A stretch of DNA of 12,962 nucleotides from SIG565 sp045646145 (GTDB taxonomy: Bacteria; Bacillota; Clostridia; Oscillospirales; Acutalibacteraceae): the NCBI GenBank assembly GCA_045646145.1, contig JAZRKE010000024.1, positions 1-12,962 on the forward strand, read 5' to 3'. How positions within the stretch are numbered: the first letter of the stretch is position 1; the number at the start of each line of letters is the position of its first letter. Positions 7,215-12,962 of the stretch are shown piece after piece. The translations under genes and the position numbers were made by a program. A model generated the notes under the pieces. The model searched no databases. It saw only the letters and a list, made by a program, of their open reading frames with translations, and was not told where the DNA came from.

Positions 7215-8558
7215 ATGGAACACAGCAAAGAATATAAAAATCGTGTTAAAAAAAGAATAATGCGCCGCCGAATTCGTTTTGCAGTAATTTGTCTTGCCTT
7301 GGTTGTGGCTGTTGCTTTATCCGTTTTTGCCTGCAGGTCAATAAATACTGCCCCCGCTCCTTCCCAAGATAACCCTATTACAGAACAGCAACAACCGCTT
7401 GAGCCCTATGTTGTATCAACCGCTACGGTAGGCTCCTCGGGTGATATACTAATTCACCGTCCTATTCTTTCAAACGCTAAAACGAGTAGCGGAGAATACG
7501 ATTTTTCAAATATGCTCACCCAAATTTCTTCTTACTTTTCTAAATATGATTATATGGTAGCCAATCTTGAGGTTCCCTGCGGCGGAACCGAGGGCGGAGA
7601 CTACAGGGGCTACCCAACCTTTAATTGTCCCGACAGTATTCTTGACGCCTTTAAAACGGCCGGACTTGATATGTTCTTAACCGCAAACAACCACACCTAT
7701 GATACCAGTTATTCGGGACTACTCAGAACTCAGAGCGTTATAAAGGAAAGGAACATCGATTACACCGGAACCCGAGAAAGTGCAGACGGCGCTAAATATC
7801 TCTTAAAGGATATAAACGGCGTTAAAATTGGATTTGCCTGCTACACCTATGAAACCAAGGCTGCGGTGTCGGGTAGAAAAGCGCTTAACGGAATATTAAT
7901 GAGCGCGGAGGCCGGTCCGCTTGTAAACTCCTTTAACTATGATAAGCTTGACGAATTTTATAGCGAAGCCGAAAAGAGCTATACTGCTATGATAAACGAG
8001 GGTGCCGATGCAGTTATCTTCTATATGCACTGGGGCAATGAGTACCAGCGCATAATGACAAAATATCAGACCACTATGGCACAAAAACTCGCCGATATAG
8101 GCGTTGATGTTATCGTAGGCGGTCATCCGCACACCATTCAACCCTTTGACACCTTAACAGGTGTTAGCGGCAACCAAACGGTATGCATCTACTCTGTAGG
8201 CAACCTTGTTTCCAACCAGCGTAAAGCCCTTATGAACAGTGATGGGCATAGTGGGCACACCGAGGACGGTATGATTTTTGAGGTTAAATTTGAAAAATGG
8301 AGCACGGGAGAAACCAAAATTGCCGAGGTTGATATCCTGCCGCTTTGGGTTAATCTTAAAACAGTCGGCAACAAACGTGTTTATGAAATTGCTCCGCTTG
8401 ATTTATCGGTTACCGATTGGTCTGAATTAGGTCTTTCGGGAAGTTCGCTTAATGAAGCTAAGGCTTCATACAACCGAACAATGAAATTAATAGGTGAGCC
8501 GCTGAACGAATACCGCGCGTCTCTAGGACTCGAAGAAATCAAAACTGTTATAGAATAG
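7215..8558 (+). CDS. CapA family membrane-anchored metallophosphatase-like protein
   Basis: A 447-residue protein with a very basic N-terminus (KKRIMRRRIR), one hydrophobic segment (about 21-40) and a Pro/Gln-rich linker (45-65). It is therefore likely anchored with its main domain outside the cytoplasm. Cys40 at the end of the hydrophobic stretch (SVFAC) resembles a lipobox but has Phe at -2, so lipidation is doubtful. The catalytic domain shows the CapA/PGA_cap (calcineurin-like) motifs in order: GD (76-77), ANLEV (116-120), NNH (158-160), HWG (272-274), GGHPH (302-306) and YSVGN (326-330). Family members take part in poly-gamma-glutamate capsule synthesis or anchoring, but capB and capC are absent here, so the substrate is open. 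It starts 11 bases after copy 2, with GGAG (7206-7209) as ribosome site, and is read in the same cluster. Confidence 0.87.
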   Translation: MEHSKEYKNRVKKRIMRRRIRFAVICLALVVAVALSVFACRSINTAPAPSQDNPITEQQQPLEPYVVSTATVGSSGDILIHRPILSNAKTSSGEYDFSNMLTQISSYFSKYDYMVANLEVPCGGTEGGDYRGYPTFNCPDSILDAFKTAGLDMFLTANNHTYDTSYSGLLRTQSVIKERNIDYTGTRESADGAKYLLKDINGVKIGFACYTYETKAAVSGRKALNGILMSAEAGPLVNSFNYDKLDEFYSEAEKSYTAMINEGADAVIFYMHWGNEYQRIMTKYQTTMAQKLADIGVDVIVGGHPHTIQPFDTLTGVSGNQTVCIYSVGNLVSNQRKALMNSDGHSGHTEDGMIFEVKFEKWSTGETKIAEVDILPLWVNLKTVGNKRVYEIAPLDLSVTDWSELGLSGSSLNEAKASYNRTMKLIGEPLNEYRASLGLEEIKTVIE

Positions 8559-8567
8559 GAAATTATT

Positions 8568-9782
8568 ATGAAATATCTTGTAATTCTCTGCGATGGTATG
8601 GCAGACATAAAAAACAACGACATTTTAGATGGCTTTACACCTATGGAAAAGGCACAAAAACCGAATATGGACGCTCTCGCGCGTACTTCCCTAGTAGGAC
8701 TTTGCAAAACGGTTGCCAACGGTATGAAGCCCGGGAGCGACGTTGCAAACCTCTCGGTAATGGGCTATGATACCGCCATTTGCTACACAGGTCGTTCACC
8801 CTTGGAGGCGGCAAGTATCGGCATCAATTTAAAGGATACCGATGTGGCGCTTCGCTGTAATTTAGTAACCCTTTCGGATGAAGAAAATTATTGCGATAAA
8901 ACTATGGTCGACTACTGCGGCGGAGACATTTCAACGGCTGAGGCGACCGAGCTCATTAAAACTATTGACGAAAAGCTTGGAAGCGGCATTTATAAATTTT
9001 ATTCGGGCGTTGCCTACCGCCACTGCTTAGTGGTAGACTCAGGCACAACCGAGCTCGGTAATATGACACCTCCCCACGATATAAGCGGAAGATGGGTGGG
9101 TGAATACCTTTCAACCCACGAAAATGCAAAAGAACTGATTTCCTTAATGGAAAAAAGCTATGATATACTAAAGGACCACCCCGTAAATATCGAAAGAATT
9201 AAAAAGGGTGAGCGCCCTGCTAATTCCATCTGGCTCTGGGGCGAGGGTAAAAAACCAAACCTTGAAAACTTCAAAGAAAAATTCGGTGTTAATGCCGCCG
9301 TTATTTCGGCGGTTGACCTGCTTAAAGGCATCGGTAAGCTATCGGGTATGACCGTACCTGAAGTTGAAAACGCCACAGGCTACCTTGACACTAATTTTGA
9401 GGGTAAGGTAAATGCTGCGAAACAAGCATTTTTAAACGGTGCCGACTTAGTATACCTGCATTTTGAGGCACCCGATGAGTGCGGACACAGAGGAGAGGCC
9501 GATAACAAGGTAAAGGCTATTGAGATTATTGATAAAATAGCCGTAGGACCTTTAAGTGAATTCCTGAAAACCTTAGATGATTACCGAATTCTTATTATGC
9601 CCGATCACCCGACCCCTCTCACCACCAAAACCCACAGCGCCGAGAGCGTTCCGTTCTTAATCTACGATAGCCGCAAAAACTTGGGAGGCACCGATAAATT
9701 CTGCGAAGAAACGGCGGCAGCTACGGGTGTATATGTAAAGCACGGCCCCGATATTATGGAGATGCTTCTGGAGAGAAAATAA
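8568..9782 (+). CDS. apgM: Cofactor-independent phosphoglycerate mutase, archaeal type (ApgM family)
   Basis: A 404-residue cytoplasmic enzyme of the alkaline phosphatase superfamily. ApgM isomerises 3- and 2-phosphoglycerate in glycolysis using a phosphoserine intermediate and divalent metals. Metal and catalytic positions are visible: CDGMAD (D9), PGSDVANLSVMGYD (S57 probably the nucleophile), APDECGHRGE (D303, H307), MPDHPTP (D346, H347) and KTHS (H356). Length fits the roughly 400-residue family. A closely related branch has been proposed to act as an alternative homoserine kinase in bacteria lacking ThrB. No threonine genes are nearby, so the context does not decide. It begins nine bases after capA, with AGGA (8557-8560) overlapping the capA stop, and its TAA shares one base with the next gene's ATG, so translation is likely coupled both ways. 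Confidence 0.88.
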   Translation: MKYLVILCDGMADIKNNDILDGFTPMEKAQKPNMDALARTSLVGLCKTVANGMKPGSDVANLSVMGYDTAICYTGRSPLEAASIGINLKDTDVALRCNLVTLSDEENYCDKTMVDYCGGDISTAEATELIKTIDEKLGSGIYKFYSGVAYRHCLVVDSGTTELGNMTPPHDISGRWVGEYLSTHENAKELISLMEKSYDILKDHPVNIERIKKGERPANSIWLWGEGKKPNLENFKEKFGVNAAVISAVDLLKGIGKLSGMTVPEVENATGYLDTNFEGKVNAAKQAFLNGADLVYLHFEAPDECGHRGEADNKVKAIEIIDKIAVGPLSEFLKTLDDYRILIMPDHPTPLTTKTHSAESVPFLIYDSRKNLGGTDKFCEETAAATGVYVKHGPDIMEMLLERK

Positions 9783-10069
9783 TGGCAAAAATTAACTATG
9801 AAAAATTAGAGGCTGAAAGGCAAAAAATAAACGGGCACTTTAAAAAAGAAAAGAAAAAGGTATGGATAACATTTTTTATTCTTGAAATATTGCTGCTATC
9901 AGCCGCGTGGATACTCTCGAGCATTCTTGCACCCTCTCAACCGTATATCTGGTTTTTTATATTCCTTCTTTTTACACTTGTGTTTCCCATAACACAGTTT
10001 TCTAAAAAAATGAAGGAATTAACAAGGCTCGAAAAGGAACAGTTAGGCTTCGCCGAACAGGATTATTAA
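9782..10069 (+). CDS. Small two-helix membrane protein, unknown function
   Basis: A 95-residue protein that I do not recognise. It has a charged, helical N-terminus (1-26, rich in Lys and Glu), a first hydrophobic segment at about 27-49, a short PSQP turn (51-54), a second hydrophobic segment at about 55-71, and a charged C-terminal helix ending in EQLGFAEQDY. Both ends carry many Lys residues, so both probably face the cytoplasm with a hairpin in the membrane. Its ATG overlaps the apgM stop (TAATG), strong evidence that it is a real gene translated by coupling. It is the last gene of the cluster before a weak hairpin and the rpsO promoter. Confidence 0.72.
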   Translation: MAKINYEKLEAERQKINGHFKKEKKKVWITFFILEILLLSAAWILSSILAPSQPYIWFFIFLLFTLVFPITQFSKKMKELTRLEKEQLGFAEQDY

Positions 10070-10092
10070 AAAGTGCTTTACTTTTTAGAATC
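10061..10092 (+). terminator. Weak AT-rich hairpin at the end of the cluster
   Basis: TAAAAAGT (10067-10074) pairs with ACTTTTTA (10080-10087) around a 5-base loop, extended by GATT/AATC (10061-10064 with 10089-10092) across a small bulge. It contains the stop codon of the small membrane protein gene and overlaps the -35 of the rpsO promoter. The stem has little GC and no separate T-run, so termination would be leaky at best. Confidence 0.35.
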
Positions 10093-10105
10093 TTTGTGTT
10101 ATACT
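10077..10105 (+). promoter_or_regulatory. Candidate promoter of rpsO(-pnp)
   Basis: TTTACT (10077-10082), a 17-base spacer and TATACT (10100-10105). The -35 matches consensus at four of six positions, the -10 at five of six. It predicts a start near 10112, which places the leader hairpin at the very 5' end of the transcript. Confidence 0.55.
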
Positions 10106-10115
10106 ACTATGGCTA

Positions 10116-10183
10116 CCGTTTACTATGCTTTAGGCAACTGCCCGGATTTCAGGATTCACTTTGACCTATTGCTTGGTTTACGG
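10116..10183 (+). promoter_or_regulatory. Potential rpsO leader hairpin (candidate S15 autoregulatory site)
   Basis: CCGTTTACTATGCTTTAGG (10116-10134) faces CCTATTGCTTGGTTTACGG (10165-10183). The 19-base arms are equal in length and pair as CCGT/ACGG, AC/GT, GC/GC and TAGG/CCTA, interrupted by symmetrical internal loops including two TT/TT loops. The 30-base apical loop contains further short pairings such as TGCCCGG and CAGG. The base of the stem is 12 bases before the rpsO ribosome site. S15 binds leader structures and represses its own synthesis in several bacteria, each with a different fold, so the role here is inference. Confidence 0.45.
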
Positions 10184-10209
10184 ATTAATTAGAAAAAGGA
10201 GTGAAAACA

Positions 10210-10473
10210 ATGTTAAAGGACAAAAAGCAGGAAGTTATTGCTACCTATGCTACTCACGAGGGCGACACAGGTTCCCCTGAAGTACAGATAGCCCTTCTTA
10301 CCACCAGAATCAACGAGCTCAACGCTCACTTAAAGGTTCACGCTAAGGATCACCACTCACGTCGCGGTCTTCTTAAGATGGTTGGTCACAGAAGAAACCT
10401 TTTAGCTTATTTACAGAAGAACGATATCGAAAGATACCGTGCTATCGTTAGCAAACTCGGTCTTCGTAAGTAA
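10210..10473 (+). CDS. rpsO: 30S ribosomal protein S15
   Basis: Primary 16S rRNA-binding protein of the small-subunit platform, binding the h20-h21-h22 junction and contributing to the B4 bridge. The sequence is 87 residues from MLKDKKQEV, matching the family length of 88-89. It has the hallmark segments THEGDTGSPEVQIALLT (14-30 region), RINELNAHLKVHAKDHHSRRGLL (32-54 region) with the RNA-contacting His-His-Ser-Arg-Arg, and the C-terminal YLQKNDIERYRAIVSKLGLRK. The ATG at 10210 sits eight bases after AAGGAG (10196-10201). The GTG at 10201 overlaps that ribosome site and would add three unsupported residues. It is followed by a hairpin and then pnp, a pairing conserved widely in bacteria. Confidence 0.97.
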   Translation: MLKDKKQEVIATYATHEGDTGSPEVQIALLTTRINELNAHLKVHAKDHHSRRGLLKMVGHRRNLLAYLQKNDIERYRAIVSKLGLRK

Positions 10474-10480
10474 TTTAGCC

Positions 10481-10510
10481 AGGCAGACCGCTTTCGGTCT
10501 GCCTTGTTAT
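10481..10510 (+). terminator. Hairpin terminator/attenuator after rpsO
   Basis: A perfect 10-bp GC-rich stem, AGGCAGACCG (10481-10490) with CGGTCTGCCT (10495-10504), and a CTTT loop begins eight bases after the rpsO stop. The tail TGTTATATTTT is T-rich but interrupted, so partial termination with read-through into pnp is plausible. The stem would also protect the rpsO 3' end from exonucleases. Confidence 0.7.
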
Positions 10511-10529
10511 ATTTTATCAAAAAATGAAT

Positions 10530-10606
10530 GAGGTTTTTCGTTGTTTAGCGGTAAATTGACCGCCGAAAAGTTCGGCTGTGAATTTATTGCTAAACGGAAA
10601 CACCTC
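10530..10606 (+). promoter_or_regulatory. Long pnp leader hairpin (candidate autoregulatory site)
   Basis: Three stacked stems form one long hairpin. The outer stem is GAGGTTTTTC (10530-10539) with GAAACACCTC (10597-10606), one mismatch. The middle stem is a 15-bp helix GTTTAGCGGTAAATT (10543-10557) with AATTTATTGCTAAAC (10581-10595), complete if two G-U pairs are allowed. The apical stem is GCCGAA/TTCGGC (10562-10567 with 10571-10576), loop AAG. It ends 10 bases before the AGGAGG (10616-10621) of pnp. In E. coli a comparable pnp leader hairpin is cut by RNase III and used for PNPase autocontrol; the same role here is inferred from position and shape. Confidence 0.7.
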
Positions 10607-10627
10607 GCAAAAAACAGGAGGTAAAAA

Positions 10628-12823
10628 ATGTTTGAAAATTACAAGGTTTATGAAACCACCCTTGCAGGCAGACCCTTAAAGCTTGAAACAGGCAAAATGG
10701 CTCAGCTTGCAAACGCTGCAATTCTTGCGACCTATGGAGAAACTCAGGTGCTTTGTACCGTAACCGCTTCTCCGAAAGCCAGAGAGGGCGTTGATTTCTT
10801 CCCGCTCTCAGTAGACTATGAAGAAAAAATGTATTCTGTGGGCAGAATCCCCGGCTCGTTCACCCGCCGTGAGGGTAAGGCCAGCGATAAGGCAGTTTTA
10901 GCTTCCCGCTGTATCGACCGTCCTATTCGTCCGCTTTTCCCAAAGGATATGAGAAACGACTGCACCGTTGTTGCAACCGTTATGTCGGTTGACCCTGACT
11001 GCAGCCCTGAAGTTGCCGCCGCTATCGGCGTTTCTGCCGCTATCGCTATTTCGGATATTCCTTGGGCAGGGCCGATTTCGAGTGTTAAGGTAGGCCTTAT
11101 TGACGGTGAAATCGTTATTAACCCCACACTCGAGCAGAGAGCTGTATCTACACTTGACCTGACCGTTTCGTCAACTGCCGACCTTGTTGCTATGATTGAG
11201 GCAGGCGGTGAAGAAATTCCGGATGACCTTATGTTCGATGCTATTATGGCAGGTCATGAGGTAAACAAAGAGGTTGTTAAATTTATAAACGGTATCGTTG
11301 CCGAAATCGGCAAACCTAAGTTCACCTTTGAATCTAACGACCCCGACCCCGAAATTCTTGCTGAAATCGAGAACTTCTGCATTGAGGACGTTAAAAAGGC
11401 GCTTGATACCGACGATAAGTTAGTTCGCGATGCCGCTTTATTACCTATCTACAATGCTGTTCACGAGAAATATGATGCTCAGTTTGAGGGCAAAGAGGCA
11501 AAGCTCGACGAGATTATGTATATAATCCAGAAGCATGTTGTTCGCGCTTGGCTTAAGGATGAGAAAAAGCGTGTTGACGGCAGAGGTATTGACGATATCC
11601 GTCCACTTAACGCTCAGGTAGATTTACTTGCCCGTGTACACGGCTCAGGTATGTTCACACGCGGTCAGACTCAGGTTCTTTCTGTTGCTACTCTTGCATC
11701 CGTTAGTGAAGCACAGAAATTAGACGGTCTTGACGAAGAAAAGGATAAGAGATATATCCACCACTACAACTTCCCGTCCTACTCTGTAGGTGAAACCAAG
11801 CCCTCGCGTGGCCCCGGACGCCGTGAAATCGGACACGGTGCACTCGCTGAGCGTGCTCTCGTTCCCGTAATTCCGAGCGTTGACGAATTCCCCTACGCTA
11901 TCCGTGTAGTAAGTGAGGTTCTCTCCTCAAATGGTTCAACCTCTCAGGCTTCTATCTGCGGCTCAACTCTTGCTCTTATGGCTGCCGGTGTTCCGATTAA
12001 AGCCCCCGTTGCAGGTATCTCTTGCGGTCTTATCACAGGCGATGAGGGTGTTTACGGCGACTTTATGACTATGGTTGACATTCAGGGTCTTGAAGACTTC
12101 TACGGCGATATGGACTTTAAGGTAGCAGGTACTAAAAAGGGTATCACCGCTATTCAGATGGACCTAAAGGTACACGGCTTAACACCCGAAATTATCAAAG
12201 AAGCTTTCGCTAAGACAAATAAGGCAAGAAACTATATTCTCGACGAGATTATGCTGCCTGTAATTGCAGAGCCGAGAGCAGAGCTTTCAAAGTATGCTCC
12301 CAAGATGATTTCCACACAGATTAACCCCGAGAAAATCGGCGATGTTATCGGTAAGCAGGGCAAGGTTATTCAGTCTATTCAGGAACAGTGCGAGTGTACT
12401 ATCAATATTGAGGAAGACGGCAGAGTATTTATCGCCGCTCTCGATTTAGAGAAGGCACAGCAGGCTAAGATGATAATTGAAACTATCGCTAACGACCCCG
12501 AAATCGGTGCTATTTATTCGGGTAAGGTAACAAGAATTATGAATTTTGGCGCATTCGTTGAAATTGCTCCCGGTAAAGAAGGTCTTGTTCATATAAGCCG
12601 CCTTGACGTAAAGCGTGTTGAAAAGGTTGAGGACGTTGTAGCAGTCGGCGATCAGGTAATCGTTAAGGTAACCGAAATTGACGACCAGGGCAGACTTAAC
12701 CTGTCCCGCCGCGATGCACTCGTTGAGGTTAACGGTGCCGTTGTTGAAGAGGGCGCAGATGAAGTTCCCGAAAGAAAGAACGACAGACCACGCCGCGGCT
12801 TCAAAAATAAGAAAAGAGATTAA
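10628..12823 (+). CDS. pnp: Polyribonucleotide nucleotidyltransferase (PNPase)
   Basis: Phosphorolytic 3'-5' exoribonuclease that degrades mRNA to nucleoside diphosphates and can add tails in reverse; a homotrimer in the cytoplasm. The 731-residue protein has all domains: a first RNase PH core (about 10-145), a linking helical domain (about 235-310), a second, catalytic RNase PH core (about 315-545), KH (about 558-615, G-x-x-G as GKQG at 575-578) and S1 (about 627-695, GKVTRIMNFGAFVEI...GLVHIS). Active-site residues D490, D496 and K498 in the block EDFYGDMDFKVAG match the known catalytic set, and SNGSTSQAS (434-442) is the phosphate loop. The basic tail KNDRPRRGFKNKKRD is typical of an RNA-binding or disordered end. 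The start is fixed by AGGAGG (10616-10621). Tandem stops TAATAA precede the terminator. Confidence 0.98.
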   Translation: MFENYKVYETTLAGRPLKLETGKMAQLANAAILATYGETQVLCTVTASPKAREGVDFFPLSVDYEEKMYSVGRIPGSFTRREGKASDKAVLASRCIDRPIRPLFPKDMRNDCTVVATVMSVDPDCSPEVAAAIGVSAAIAISDIPWAGPISSVKVGLIDGEIVINPTLEQRAVSTLDLTVSSTADLVAMIEAGGEEIPDDLMFDAIMAGHEVNKEVVKFINGIVAEIGKPKFTFESNDPDPEILAEIENFCIEDVKKALDTDDKLVRDAALLPIYNAVHEKYDAQFEGKEAKLDEIMYIIQKHVVRAWLKDEKKRVDGRGIDDIRPLNAQVDLLARVHGSGMFTRGQTQVLSVATLASVSEAQKLDGLDEEKDKRYIHHYNFPSYSVGETKPSRGPGRREIGHGALAERALVPVIPSVDEFPYAIRVVSEVLSSNGSTSQASICGSTLALMAAGVPIKAPVAGISCGLITGDEGVYGDFMTMVDIQGLEDFYGDMDFKVAGTKKGITAIQMDLKVHGLTPEIIKEAFAKTNKARNYILDEIMLPVIAEPRAELSKYAPKMISTQINPEKIGDVIGKQGKVIQSIQEQCECTINIEEDGRVFIAALDLEKAQQAKMIIETIANDPEIGAIYSGKVTRIMNFGAFVEIAPGKEGLVHISRLDVKRVEKVEDVVAVGDQVIVKVTEIDDQGRLNLSRRDALVEVNGAVVEEGADEVPERKNDRPRRGFKNKKRD

Positions 12824-12830
12824 TAAATAT

Positions 12831-12854
12831 CCACCCGCATAGCGGGTGGTTTTT
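12831..12854 (+). terminator. Intrinsic terminator of pnp
   Basis: A perfect 8-bp GC-rich stem, CCACCCGC (12831-12838) with GCGGGTGG (12842-12849), loop ATA, is followed by five T residues. It begins seven bases after the pnp stop codon. A strong factor-independent terminator. Confidence 0.92.
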
Positions 12855-12860
12855 CATTTT

Positions 12861-12962
12861 CGGGCATAGCCCTAACCGATACTGGCTACGCACAAGTGCG
12901 TTTTTAGATTGGCCTGCCAGCCATGCAAGTTTTACTTACTACCCATAAATGGGTCCCGCGGG
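12861..12962. other. Non-coding tail with many small inverted repeats, cut by window edge
   Basis: Consecutive short dyads fill this stretch. They are GGGC/GCCC around ATA (12862-12872), CGCACAAGTGCG followed by TTTTT (12889-12905, terminator-like), CTGGC paired with GCCAG enclosing that hairpin (12882-12886 with 12916-12920), ACCCATAAATGGGT (12941-12954) and the palindrome CCCGCGGG (12955-12962). No convincing gene is seen on either strand; on the minus strand a short open frame ends at 12906-12908 but its start is outside. It could be a dispersed repeat, an RNA element or the downstream gene's 3' region. Confidence 0.4.

Noticed and set aside
10109..10192. 27-residue open frame in the rpsO leader (ATG at 10109, TAG at 10190)
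   Set aside because: It has no ribosome site, its ATG lies at or before the predicted transcription start, and a frame of this length is expected by chance. The RNA hairpin explains the region better.
10201..10209. GTG start for rpsO
   Set aside because: It overlaps the AAGGAG ribosome site that serves the ATG at 10210, and the ATG gives the standard S15 length.
12941..12962. T-box-like ending (ATGGGTCCCGCGGG)
   Set aside because: It only loosely resembles the antiterminator motif, and there are just about 85 bases after the pnp terminator, too few for a specifier stem.
1..12962. CRISPR array, tRNA/rRNA genes, insertion sequences or prophage
   Set aside because: No regularly spaced repeats, cloverleaf-forming segments, transposase or phage-like reading frames were seen on either strand.

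Overview
The window (about 13 kb, mid-range GC, standard genetic code, strong AGGAGG-type ribosome sites) looks like a chromosomal segment of an anaerobic Clostridia-type Firmicute. The basis is a GTP-type PEP carboxykinase, a ZapA-U32 pair, an archaeal-type phosphoglycerate mutase homologue and the rpsO-pnp pair. The exact lineage cannot be fixed from this sequence. No tRNA, rRNA, CRISPR array, transposase or phage gene is visible.

Layout. Bases 2-1321 (+) hold the 3' two thirds of pckG, closed by a strong terminator. A short purine-rich inverted repeat and a second, bidirectional hairpin separate it from a minus-strand pair: a U32-family protein resembling RlhA (1447-3504) overlapping the end of a zapA-like cell-division gene (3482-3841). 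A 176-base divergent region follows, with a good plus-strand promoter and a 9-bp inverted repeat sitting on its -10. Next is a tight plus-strand cluster (4018-10069): two tandem, paralogous, apparently cytoplasmic beta-helix proteins of unknown function, a membrane-anchored CapA-type metallophosphatase, an apgM-type phosphomutase and a two-helix membrane protein. The intergenic gaps are 18, 11, 9 and -1 bases. Last come rpsO (10210-10473) and pnp (10628-12823), each preceded by a long potential RNA hairpin just upstream of its ribosome site, and then the pnp terminator and a structured tail.

How the genes work together. rpsO and pnp are housekeeping translation and RNA-decay genes whose leaders look suited to autogenous control. 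pckG is central carbon metabolism. The least explained part is the 4018-10069 cluster: two gene-duplicated beta-helix proteins with no signal peptide, co-directional with an extracytoplasmic CapA-like protein. Intracellular carbohydrate processing linked to the cell surface is one possible reading, but it is only inference. No catalytic activity can be assigned to the beta-helix pair from sequence alone.
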